In this document: piece by piece, positions 35,536-43,159 of the stretch | Layout: every line of letters starts with the position of its first letter | Position numbering within the stretch: position 1 is the first letter of the stretch | From: Brevibacterium permense | Lineage (GTDB): Bacteria > Actinomycetota > Actinomycetes > Actinomycetales > Brevibacteriaceae | DNA length: 64,000 nt | Direction: 5' to 3' | Assembly: GCF_013280495.1 (NCBI RefSeq) | Contig: NZ_JABSSX010000007.1 | Location: 62,001 to 126,000 of the forward strand | Translations under genes and position numbers: made by a program | Notes under the pieces: generated by a model | Database searches by the model: none | The model's input: the letters and a program-made list of their open reading frames with translations, nothing else | Told to the model about the DNA's origin: nothing

Positions 35536-36942
35536 GAGCATCTTGCCCGGGTTGAGGATCCCCAACGGATCCACCGCCGCCTTGATCGAGGTCTGCAGCG
35601 CCCGCGCACCCGCATCGAGTTCGCGCACCAGCCAGTCCTTCTTCAGATACCCGACGCCGTGCTCACCCGTGATCGTCCCACCCAGATCGAGACCCAGCTG
35701 CATGATCTCAGCGAACGTCTCCTTCGCCTCGGCCACACTCGCCTCATCCTGGGCGTCGAAGAGCACACTCGGATGCATATTCCCGTCCCCGGCATGCCCG
35801 GCCGTGGACACCTCCACCGAATGCCGACCCGCGATCTCGTCCAAGCTGGCGAAGAACTCGCCGAGGCGGGACCGGGGAACGCAAACATCATCGATGAGCT
35901 CTCCCCCACCAATCCCGGATACATACTTCTCCAACGCCGGCGACACCGCCCGCCGTGCCGCGACGAGCATCTCCGAGTCCGCCGGATCGTCGGAGACGAA
36001 CACCTCATCGGCGCCCTGCGCCGTGGCGATCGCTTCGAACGATTCCAACTCGCTCATACCGGCCTGCCCCGGAGCATCCGACTGCACCAACAACAGCGCA
36101 CCGGCCTCGTCGGGCAGTCCGAAATCACCGTAGGCATTGATCATGCCCACGGTGCTTCCGTCCATGAGCTCGAGCATCGACGGGGCCGCCCCGGAGGCCA
36201 TAAACTCAGAGACCGTATGCCCGGCCGACTCCATGTCCGGGAAGATCCCGACTCCGGTCACCGGCGGCGCCAGCAGAGGTTTGAGCCCGAGGGTGATCTC
36301 GACGATGACGCCCAGAGTCCCCTCGGACCCGACGAACAGTCCCGCCAGATCGAGACCGGCCACCCCCTTCGCAGTCTGCCGACCCAACCGGGTCACTGTC
36401 CCATCCGCGAGGACCACGGTCAGTCCCCGCACATAGTCTCGCGTCACCCCGTATTTCACACAGCACATGCCGCCGGCGTTCGTCGCGACGTTCCCGCCGA
36501 TCGTGGAGATCGCCACCGACCCCGGATCCGGCGGATACGACAGACCGTGCTCGGCCAGCGCGGTCTTGAGGTCTTGGTTGATGACTCCGGGTTGGAGCCG
36601 GCACGTCTGGTTGACCTCGTCGATGTCGACGATCGCGTTCAGTTTCGCGAGGTTGAGCAGGATCGCTCCGTCGGTGGCGTTCGCCGCCCCCGACAGTCCC
36701 GTCCTGGCACCTTGAGTGACCACCGGGATCCGATGCGCCGTGGCAAACCGCATCGCCGCGACCACATCATCGACGTCGGCCGCTCGCACGAGCGCCGAGG
36801 CGGTCCCCACCGGACAGAACAGGGCCTTGTCCGACGAGTAGGAGTCGATGACATCCCGGTCGGTGACCAGGGCGCCCGAGCTCAGTTCGGCCGCAAGTCC
36901 GTCCAGATCCGTGCCCACCGTCGTCTCCGCACTCGTCGTCAC
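35530..36942 (-). CDS. FAD-linked 2-hydroxyacid oxidase/dehydrogenase (GlcD/D-lactate dehydrogenase-like)
   Basis: The 470-residue flavoprotein has an FAD_binding_4 domain (about 45-185: VTQGARTGLSGAANATDGAI, YPPDPGSVAISTIGGNVATN, GGMCCVKYGVTRDYV) and an FAD-oxidase C domain with STAGHAGDGNMHPS (about 370-383) and TGEHGVGYLKK near the end. It oxidises glycolate, D-lactate or a related 2-hydroxyacid. Because its start overlaps the stop of the aminotransferase upstream (ATGA at 36939-36942), the two are coupled. No GlcE/GlcF partners are present, so a single-subunit form is implied. Confidence 0.87.
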   Translation of the reverse strand: MTTSAETTVGTDLDGLAAELSSGALVTDRDVIDSYSSDKALFCPVGTASALVRAADVDDVVAAMRFATAHRIPVVTQGARTGLSGAANATDGAILLNLAKLNAIVDIDEVNQTCRLQPGVINQDLKTALAEHGLSYPPDPGSVAISTIGGNVATNAGGMCCVKYGVTRDYVRGLTVVLADGTVTRLGRQTAKGVAGLDLAGLFVGSEGTLGVIVEITLGLKPLLAPPVTGVGIFPDMESAGHTVSEFMASGAAPSMLELMDGSTVGMINAYGDFGLPDEAGALLLVQSDAPGQAGMSELESFEAIATAQGADEVFVSDDPADSEMLVAARRAVSPALEKYVSGIGGGELIDDVCVPRSRLGEFFASLDEIAGRHSVEVSTAGHAGDGNMHPSVLFDAQDEASVAEAKETFAEIMQLGLDLGGTITGEHGVGYLKKDWLVRELDAGARALQTSIKAAVDPLGILNPGKMLG

Positions 36943-38000
36943 AGCGACGCGGCCACCTTGAGCACGCGGTCGAGAGCCTCATCGGGTCCGATGCTCACAC
37001 GCACCCCTCCCTGCAGGCGACGCACGGCAACGGCCTGTTTCGCGCACTCACCTTCGAAGGCGACGGCCGCCTCGGGGTCGAGTGCGATCCACACATAGTT
37101 GCCCTGAGCGTCGGGCACGGACAGACCCAGCTCTCGCAGATCATGGGCGAATCGGTCGCGCACCGCGGCGACTTCCTTGGCGCGTACGGCCACCTCGTCG
37201 ACGCGTGCCAGGGATTCCCGGGCGGCGGCCTGGGCACCGGCGGTGACGGAGAATGGGGCGATGACCTGGCGCATCGCCGAGGCGATCTCGACATCAGCGA
37301 TGCCGTAGCCCACGCGCAGACCGGCCAGGCCGTGCGCCTTCGAGAAGGTACGTGCGAGCACGAGGTTCGCATGCTTCTTCCGCGCGGCCAGACTGTCCGC
37401 GGCCTCGGTGGCGAATTCGAGGTACGCCTCGTCGAGGACGACGATGACGTTGTCGGGCACCTCGGCGAGGAAGCCCTGGAGCTCGGCGTCGGTGATCGTC
37501 GGACCGGTCGGATTGTTCGGCGAACACAGCAGCACCATGCGGGTCGTGTCATCGATCGCGGCGGCGAGCCCTGCGAAGTCGTGTCGGCCGTCTGGCATGA
37601 GGTCAACGGGTCGCTTCTCCGCCCCGCGGGCCGAGGCGAGGATCGGGTACATCTCGAACGACGGCCACGGATAGACCACGGAGGTGCCGGATTCGAGGGT
37701 GATGTTCGTCAGCGCGGACAGGATCTCGGAGGCGCCGGCGCCGGGGACCACCTCGGCGGGGTCGACATCGAGACGATCGGCGATGTCGGCCACGAGGGCG
37801 GCAGCGGTGGGGTCGGGATAGTTCGCGGGAATCGCCGCTGCGGCGGTGACGGCGTCGAGGACACCAGGCAGCGGCGGCAGGTGGTTCTCGTTCGAGGACA
37901 GCTTGTACGGGGTCAGGCCGGGGGACGCGACGGGAGGCTTGCCGGGAACGTAGGGAGGGAATTCGGCGAGCGCGTCACGGAGCTGGAAACGATTGGACAT
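36939..38000 (-). CDS. Histidinol-phosphate / aromatic aminotransferase (HisC/Pat-like)
   Basis: The 353-residue class I/II PLP enzyme has LSSNENHLPPLPGV (about 33-46), GAGASEILSALTNIT, CSPNNPTGPTITD (about 160-172), DEAYLEFA and the PLP-lysine block RTFSKAHGLAGLRVGYGIA (Lys near 219). Isolated copies outside the his operon in actinobacteria are usually the phenylalanine/tyrosine aminotransferase Pat. The start at 38000 (MSNRFQLR) is the family start; the open frame reaches further upstream without similarity. Coupled to the GlcD-like gene downstream, an unusual pairing. Confidence 0.85.
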   Translation of the reverse strand: MSNRFQLRDALAEFPPYVPGKPPVASPGLTPYKLSSNENHLPPLPGVLDAVTAAAAIPANYPDPTAAALVADIADRLDVDPAEVVPGAGASEILSALTNITLESGTSVVYPWPSFEMYPILASARGAEKRPVDLMPDGRHDFAGLAAAIDDTTRMVLLCSPNNPTGPTITDAELQGFLAEVPDNVIVVLDEAYLEFATEAADSLAARKKHANLVLARTFSKAHGLAGLRVGYGIADVEIASAMRQVIAPFSVTAGAQAAARESLARVDEVAVRAKEVAAVRDRFAHDLRELGLSVPDAQGNYVWIALDPEAAVAFEGECAKQAVAVRRLQGGVRVSIGPDEALDRVLKVAASL

Positions 38001-38202
38001 GTGCCCATGTTTGCACACCTTGTGGCGGGCGACACAGAGTGTCCGGGGAATGTGACCGAACGGTCGGATACGGGCGGGCGCGGCGGACGCCCATCCGCTG
38101 TGATAATGCTCCCACGCACGGGTGTTCACCCTGCCCTGGTTACAGGTGAGCCGACACCGAAGAGTAGTCTGGGAGACGAATAGAAGCAGTCAGTGACGAG
38201 GA

Positions 38203-39690
38203 ATGAGAGTCCAAATGCCCTCACCGCAGGAAAAGGTCGACGTCGTCTTGATCGGCGGCGGAATCATGAGCGCCACCCTCGGTGCCATGTTGACCGAACT
38301 TCAGCCCGACTGGAACATCCGTGTCTACGAGAAGCTCGACTATGTGGCCTCGGAGAGCTCCGACCCCTGGAACAATGCGGGCACCGGCCACGCCGCACTC
38401 TGCGAACTCAACTACACCCCCGAGGACTCCAACGGCGACATCGACCTGCAGAAGGCCTCGACGATCAACCAGCAGTTCCACCACTCGCGCCAGTACTGGT
38501 CGCACCTCGTCGACACCGGTGTGCTCACCGACCCGAAGTCGTTCATCAACCCGATCCCCCACGTCAGCTATGGCCGTGGCGAGAAGGGCCGCGACTACAT
38601 CAAGCGCCGCTACGAGACGATGGTGCGAAACCCGCTGTTCTCGCAGATGGAGTACTCCGACGACCCGGCGACCCAAGCCGAATGGCTGCCGCTGATGTTC
38701 GAAGGCCGCGGGCCCGGACAGGTCAACGGCATCTCGCGAACCGAACTGGGCACCGACGTAGACTTCGGCTCCCTGTCGCGCCAGCTCCTGAGCTACATCG
38801 CGGACAAGGGGGCGACCGTGCGCACCAGCCACCAGGTCACCGACCTCGAACGCGCCTCCGACGGGTGGACACTGACGGTCAAGGACCTGCTGTCCCATGA
38901 GACCCACCGAATCGGCGCGAAGTTCGTCTTCGTCGGTGCCGGCGGCGGTGCCCTGCCCCTGCTCCAGAAGTCGGGGATCCCCGAGGGCCGCGGCTACGGC
39001 GGCTTCCCGGTCTCCGGAATCTTCCTGCGCACCGGCAATGAGGATCTCGTCGCCCGCCACCAGGCGAAGGTCTACGGCCAGGCGGCGCAGGGCGCTCCCC
39101 CGATGTCTGTGCCGCACCTCGACACCCGTGTCGTCGACGGCAAGGACTACCTGATGTTCGGCCCCTATGCCGGCTTCTCGCCGAAGTTCCTCAAGAAGGG
39201 CCGTTTCACCGACCTGCCGTTCTCCGTGCGCGGGAACAACCTCGCCACGATGCTCAACGTCGCCAAAGACAACACCGACCTCGTCACCTACCTGCTCGGT
39301 GAGCTGGCTGCGACGAAGAAGGCGCGCTTCGAGGCTATGCACCAGTTCATCCCGAACATCGACCCGTCCGACTGGGAGTTCATCCAGGCCGGTCAGCGCG
39401 TGCAGGTGATGAAGAAGGATCCGAAGAAGGGCGGCGTCCTCCAGTTCGGCACCGAACTCATCTCCTCGGCCGACGGATCGATTGCGGCTCTGCTCGGCGC
39501 CTCACCGGGTGCCTCGACCGCCGTGCCGATCATGGTCAACCTGCTCAAGACCTGCTTCCCCCGCGAGTTCGCCGGCTGGGAGAAGTCCTTCAAGGACATG
39601 ATCCCGTCGCTCGGCCGCGACCTCGTCGATGACGAGACGCTGCTCAAGGAGGTCTCCGAGTACACCTCGCGGACCCTGCAGCTCATCTGA
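38203..39690 (+). CDS. mqo: Malate:quinone oxidoreductase
   Basis: The 495-residue FAD enzyme has the dinucleotide-binding start VVLIGGGIMSATLGAMLTEL (about 14-33) and the Mqo-specific DPWNNAGTGHAALCELNYTP (about 59-78), INPIPHVSYGRG and GASPGASTAVPIM blocks. It oxidises malate to oxaloacetate and passes electrons to menaquinone at the membrane face, acting in the TCA cycle. Start could be ATG 38203 or ATG 38215 (MPSPQEKVDVV); a GAGGA/GAGAG stretch fits either. It is a single-gene unit with a strong terminator. Confidence 0.95.
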   Translation: MRVQMPSPQEKVDVVLIGGGIMSATLGAMLTELQPDWNIRVYEKLDYVASESSDPWNNAGTGHAALCELNYTPEDSNGDIDLQKASTINQQFHHSRQYWSHLVDTGVLTDPKSFINPIPHVSYGRGEKGRDYIKRRYETMVRNPLFSQMEYSDDPATQAEWLPLMFEGRGPGQVNGISRTELGTDVDFGSLSRQLLSYIADKGATVRTSHQVTDLERASDGWTLTVKDLLSHETHRIGAKFVFVGAGGGALPLLQKSGIPEGRGYGGFPVSGIFLRTGNEDLVARHQAKVYGQAAQGAPPMSVPHLDTRVVDGKDYLMFGPYAGFSPKFLKKGRFTDLPFSVRGNNLATMLNVAKDNTDLVTYLLGELAATKKARFEAMHQFIPNIDPSDWEFIQAGQRVQVMKKDPKKGGVLQFGTELISSADGSIAALLGASPGASTAVPIMVNLLKTCFPREFAGWEKSFKDMIPSLGRDLVDDETLLKEVSEYTSRTLQLI

Positions 39691-39725
39691 GCGGACTGAC
39701 GCACTCAGCCGACTGACATACAGGA

Positions 39726-39763
39726 GAAGCGGCTGGCCGGAAGCCTTTCCGGCCAGCCGCTTC
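39726..39763 (+). terminator. Strong hairpin terminator after mqo
   Basis: GAAGCGGCTGGCCGGAA pairs perfectly with TTCCGGCCAGCCGCTTC around GCCT, followed by TTGCGTTCCC. It also faces the convergent allE gene. Confidence 0.8.
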
Positions 39764-39798
39764 TTGCGTTCCCTCAGGAGTTCGGAGCGTCGAGAACC

Positions 39799-40623
39799 TC
39801 AGAGCTCGACTTGGCGGTTGACGTCCTTGTACAGCAGGTAGCGGAAGCGTCCGGGCCCTCCGGCGTAGCAGGCCTGCGGGCAGAAGGCGCGCATGGAGAT
39901 GAAGTCGCCCTCCTGCACCTCGACCCAGTCGCCGTTGAGACGGTAGACGGCCTTGCCCTCGAGCACGTAGAGGCCGTGCTCCATCTCGTGCGTCTCCGCG
40001 AACGGGATGACCGCTCCGGCTTCGAAGGTGACGATGTTGACGTGCATGTCGTAGGCGAGGTCGTCCGGGTCGAGCGGACGGGTCGTGCGCCAGCGTCCGT
40101 CGGTTCCGGGCATCGGCGACGGTTCGACATCGGCTTCGTTGCCGAACTTCGCTTCAGGGGTCAGTCCCGCCACGGGCTGGTAGCGTTTGCGCACCCAGTG
40201 GAAACGGGCCGCCTCGGTGCCGGTGGACGTCGTCGACCACGTCGATCCGGCGGGCAGGAACGCGAACCCACCGGGGGTCAGCGTGTGCGCGGTTCCCTCG
40301 TGGGTGACCTCGAGCGTTCCCGCCATGACGAAGAGGAACCCCTCGACCTCGGGCTGCGGTTCCGGCGCCTGCGAGCCGCCGCCAGGCGCGACTTCGAGGA
40401 TCGTCTGCGAGAACGTCACCGCTCCCCCGGCCACGGGCTTGCTCAGCACCCACGATCGGGTCCCGGTCCACTCGGGCAGGTTCGAAGTGACGATATCGCG
40501 CATCACTCCGCGCGGGATGACCGTATAGGCCTCGGTGACCAGTGCTCGGTCGGTGAGCAGATCGGACTGCGGCGGGTGGCCGCCGGTCGGGGCCCAGTAG
40601 GTGTACGGGTCGGTCGTCGTCAT
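39799..40623 (-). CDS. allE: (S)-ureidoglycine aminohydrolase (bicupin)
   Basis: The 274-residue protein consists of two cupin domains (about 60-130 and 185-265) in the AllE layout: RALVTEAYTVIPRGVMRDIV near the start, EGFLFVMAGTLEVTHEG in cupin 1, and ETHEMEHGLYVLEGKAVYRL with metal-binding His/Glu residues in cupin 2 (about 209-228). It converts ureidoglycine to (S)-ureidoglycolate and ammonia with Mn2+. It follows the aldolase-like gene on the same strand with a 34-bp gap. Its presence implies allantoate is processed via AllC, which is not in this window. Confidence 0.88.
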   Translation of the reverse strand: MTTTDPYTYWAPTGGHPPQSDLLTDRALVTEAYTVIPRGVMRDIVTSNLPEWTGTRSWVLSKPVAGGAVTFSQTILEVAPGGGSQAPEPQPEVEGFLFVMAGTLEVTHEGTAHTLTPGGFAFLPAGSTWSTTSTGTEAARFHWVRKRYQPVAGLTPEAKFGNEADVEPSPMPGTDGRWRTTRPLDPDDLAYDMHVNIVTFEAGAVIPFAETHEMEHGLYVLEGKAVYRLNGDWVEVQEGDFISMRAFCPQACYAGGPGRFRYLLYKDVNRQVEL

Positions 40624-40657
40624 GGGCAGGGTCTCCTTCGGTCGGTGGTCGGTGGGC

Positions 40658-41971
40658 TCAGTCGAGCGAGCCGGTGCGGGCGAGCTGCCCGAGTTGGGTG
40701 AGGCTGAGATTCGTCCGCGAGGTCACGAATTCCTCGGTGTGGGCTCCGCAGACGAGTCCCCTGTCGAGGTAGCGGGCGAGCGCCTTCGCGGTCGCGGGTT
40801 CGTCGAGGACCGTCGAATCCGCCTTGAACACGTAGTCGTGCAGGCGCTGCGCCGCCCGTGGCCCGCCTTCGCGGTAGAAGGCGAAGGTCGCCAGGAACCG
40901 GGTCGGCAGCTGGTGCGGGTGCAGGTCCCAGCCCTGGTAGATCCCTCGTTTGAGGTGGCGGCGGACGAGGCCTGCATGCAGTGCCCACGCATGGTGGACC
41001 TCGGCGGGTTCGCCGAGCGGGAGGATGTTCGTCGACCCGTCGGAGAGGTGGACTCCGGTGCCGGCGACGGCGAGCATCATCTGGTTCTTCGCGAAATCCG
41101 CGACCGGATGGTCCATCGCCTGGTAGGCCGCGGCCACGCCCATCGACGCCGAATAGTCATAGGTTCCGTAGTGCAGCGAGCTCACGCGCCCGGCCCCGGC
41201 GTGCAGCGCCGTCGCCAGCGGCACGGTGCCATCGGCGGCGAGGACGAGCTGCGGGGTCTCGACCTGGATCTCGAAGGTGATCGTCCCTTCGCCGAGGCTG
41301 TGCTCGGCTTCCAGCGCTCGCGCGGCGAGCACCATCGCCCGGACCTGATCGACGGTGCTGACCTTCGGGAGGGTGAGCACGAGATTCTCCGGCAGGCTGC
41401 CGCCTGCCTTGATGAGTTCGGAGAGGAACAGGTCGAGAGTGCGCAGACCGCGTTGCCGGGTAGCCTTCTCCATGCATTTGAACCGGATGCCGACGAAGCC
41501 TGGGGCTGCCTTCTCCGAGCGGCCGGCCACCGCATCGCGGGCGGCCTGGACGACCCACCGGTCCTCGGTCTCATCCCCCTGGTCGCCGAACCCGTCTTCG
41601 AAGTCCAGACGCAGGTCCTCGATCGGCTCACGTTCGAGCTTCGCGGTGACCGCCTCGGCGAGGAGTTCGGCCTCCCGTGCCACCTGGTGGATGCTGGGCA
41701 CCTGGCCGGGGATCGCGGGGCCGGCTTCTTTCCGGCCGGCGGTGATGACGCGTTCGGCCAGCTGCAGCATTCCGCCGTGGGCCTCGACGCATTCGAGCGC
41801 CTGCTGCCCCCACTGGTACGGCAGGTCCGCACTCGTGCGGTGTCCGGGCACGTACACGGTGTGCACTGGCTGGCGGACGTCACGATCACCGGGGTATGCG
41901 GTCGCCAGAAGCTCATCCGTGTCTCCCAGCAGTGAGTCGATATCGGCGAGTGTTGATCGTTCCACTTTCAC
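40658..41971 (-). CDS. DUF6986 / HpcH-CitE aldolase-superfamily protein next to allE
   Basis: The 437-residue protein resembles the citrate-lyase-beta/malate-synthase TIM-barrel superfamily: LRLDFEDGFGDQGDE (about 119-133) as acidic metal site, FVGIRFKCME, ITFEIQVETPQLVLAAD (about 230-246) with a conserved Glu, and SLHYGTYDYSAS. It is usually annotated only as a DUF. The location directly upstream of allE inside a purine-degradation region suggests it acts on ureidoglycolate, glyoxylate or a related C2/C4 acid. This is inference; the reaction is unknown. Its upstream region carries the shared purine operator motif (42211-42286). Confidence 0.72.
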   Translation of the reverse strand: MKVERSTLADIDSLLGDTDELLATAYPGDRDVRQPVHTVYVPGHRTSADLPYQWGQQALECVEAHGGMLQLAERVITAGRKEAGPAIPGQVPSIHQVAREAELLAEAVTAKLEREPIEDLRLDFEDGFGDQGDETEDRWVVQAARDAVAGRSEKAAPGFVGIRFKCMEKATRQRGLRTLDLFLSELIKAGGSLPENLVLTLPKVSTVDQVRAMVLAARALEAEHSLGEGTITFEIQVETPQLVLAADGTVPLATALHAGAGRVSSLHYGTYDYSASMGVAAAYQAMDHPVADFAKNQMMLAVAGTGVHLSDGSTNILPLGEPAEVHHAWALHAGLVRRHLKRGIYQGWDLHPHQLPTRFLATFAFYREGGPRAAQRLHDYVFKADSTVLDEPATAKALARYLDRGLVCGAHTEEFVTSRTNLSLTQLGQLARTGSLD

Positions 41972-42074
41972 ATTCTCTTTCTCTGCACGGGGTTCGACGG
42001 CGAGGCGGCGATGCCTGACCTTGCCTCATTGTCTCTCATTCTCCGTCCCCAGGCACGCAAGGCTCTCTGGGGTT

Positions 42075-42170
42075 TCAGGACGAGACCCGGGCGACCGCCT
42101 CGGCGACCTTCTTCGCGACTTCGGGATCGAACACGGAGGGGATGACGCAGCCGGGGTGGAGTATCCGGGG
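42075..42170 (-). pseudogene. Possible malic-enzyme C-terminal scar
   Basis: Upstream of the aldolase gene the minus strand reads GCVIPSVFDPEVAKKVAEAV ARVSS and a stop at 42075-42077. This looks like the last 25 residues of actinobacterial NAD(P)-malic enzymes (IVPSVFDPRVAPAVA-like). No further part of such an enzyme is present up to 42346. It is short, so the identification is tentative; a random GC-rich frame is the alternative. Confidence 0.4.
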
Positions 42171-42210
42171 CTGGTGGCGACCATGGGCAATATCCTCCTT
42201 GATATCGAGT

Positions 42211-42286
42211 TTCCGTATTATGGAGAATAACTTTTGCCGAGTGGAAGTACTAGACAGTGTCAGTGGATTCGGAAAGTTTCTTCCAT
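42211..42286. promoter_or_regulatory. Operator pair in the aldolase/iclR intergenic region
   Basis: TTCCGTATTATGGAG (42211-42225) is one copy of the motif shared across the purine region, and CGGAAAGTTTCTTCCA (42270-42285) is a GGAA-N6-TTCC palindrome of the IclR type. Both lie between the divergent aldolase-allE unit and iclR, suggesting dual control and autoregulation. Confidence 0.65.
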
Positions 42287-42346
42287 TTCGGGACTAGACT
42301 GAACGGAGTCTCACAGCCGAGACTCACCACAGATTAAGGAACATCG

Positions 42347-43126
42347 ATGAGCAGCAAGGACACCCCGGCAATCCGCCAGTCCAAAGGCGGCGTGCAGTCC
42401 GTCGAACGCGCGTTCGGACTGCTTGAGTGCATCGCGAACTCCGCAGGATCGGCGACGCTGAGCCATATCGCCGCGGACGTCAATCTGCCCCTGCCGACGA
42501 TCCATCGTCTGCTCAACACCCTGGTCAACCTCGGTGTGGTCCGACAGCTGCCCGACCGCGGCTATGCGCTCGGACCCGGGTTGGTGCGACTCGGCGATAT
42601 CGCCGGCTCCCAGCTCGGTGCCGTCGCCCGCCCCTATCTGCGTGAGCTCGTCGCCGAGCTCGGGGAGTCGGCGAACGTCGCGACGATGGACGGAGACATG
42701 GTCGTCTACGTCGATCAGGTCGCCTCCGAACGTCAGATGAGGATGTTCACCGAGGTGGGACGCCGTGCCCATATGCACGCCACCGGGGTCGGCAAGGCCA
42801 TCCTCGCGGGGCTCGAATTTGAGCAGGTGCGGCATATCGCCGCCACCGCCGGAATGCCCACCCCCACGGAATACAGCATCGGGACGATCGAGGACCTCGA
42901 AGCCGAACTCGGCCGCATCCGTGAGCGCGGCTATGCCATCGACGAACAGGAGCAGGAGCTCGGAGTGCGCTGCTTTGCCATGGCCATCCCCGACTCACCC
43001 GTTCCTCTGGCGATCTCCGTATCGGGACCGATCAGCCGCGTCGACCAGTCGTTCGCCGATCGCGCCGTACCGCTGCTCAAAGACGCAGCCGCCCGCATCT
43101 CCGCAGAGATGCAGAGCGGCCGCTGA
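42347..43126 (+). CDS. IclR-family regulator, likely regulator of purine/allantoin catabolism (AllR-like)
   Basis: The 259-residue protein has an IclR winged helix-turn-helix (about 16-72; ATLSHIAADVNLPLPTIHRL) and an effector domain (about 85-255) with ATMDGDMVVYVDQV, HATGVGKAILAG (about 145-156), ERGYAIDEQEQELGVRCFAM and SPVPLAISVSGP. AAGGAA lies 7 nt before the ATG. It resembles AllR-type regulators that sense glyoxylate or allantoin. Operator-like sequences precede this gene and most other purine units (see 42211, 47882, 47961, 52322, 56087, 63969), making it the obvious candidate regulator. Confidence 0.85.
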   Translation: MSSKDTPAIRQSKGGVQSVERAFGLLECIANSAGSATLSHIAADVNLPLPTIHRLLNTLVNLGVVRQLPDRGYALGPGLVRLGDIAGSQLGAVARPYLRELVAELGESANVATMDGDMVVYVDQVASERQMRMFTEVGRRAHMHATGVGKAILAGLEFEQVRHIAATAGMPTPTEYSIGTIEDLEAELGRIRERGYAIDEQEQELGVRCFAMAIPDSPVPLAISVSGPISRVDQSFADRAVPLLKDAAARISAEMQSGR

Positions 43127-43159
43127 CTCTGGCTTCGGTTCCCGAACCGGTCAGGAGTC
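43125..43159. terminator. Hairpin between convergent iclR and aceE
   Basis: CGGTTC-CC-GAACCG (43136-43149) is flanked by GACTC and GAGTC. It spans both stop codons. Confidence 0.45.

Noticed and set aside
35659..37098. A 479-codon plus-strand frame opposite the GlcD-like oxidase
   Set aside because: Arg/His/Pro-rich shadow without motifs, fully inside the real gene.
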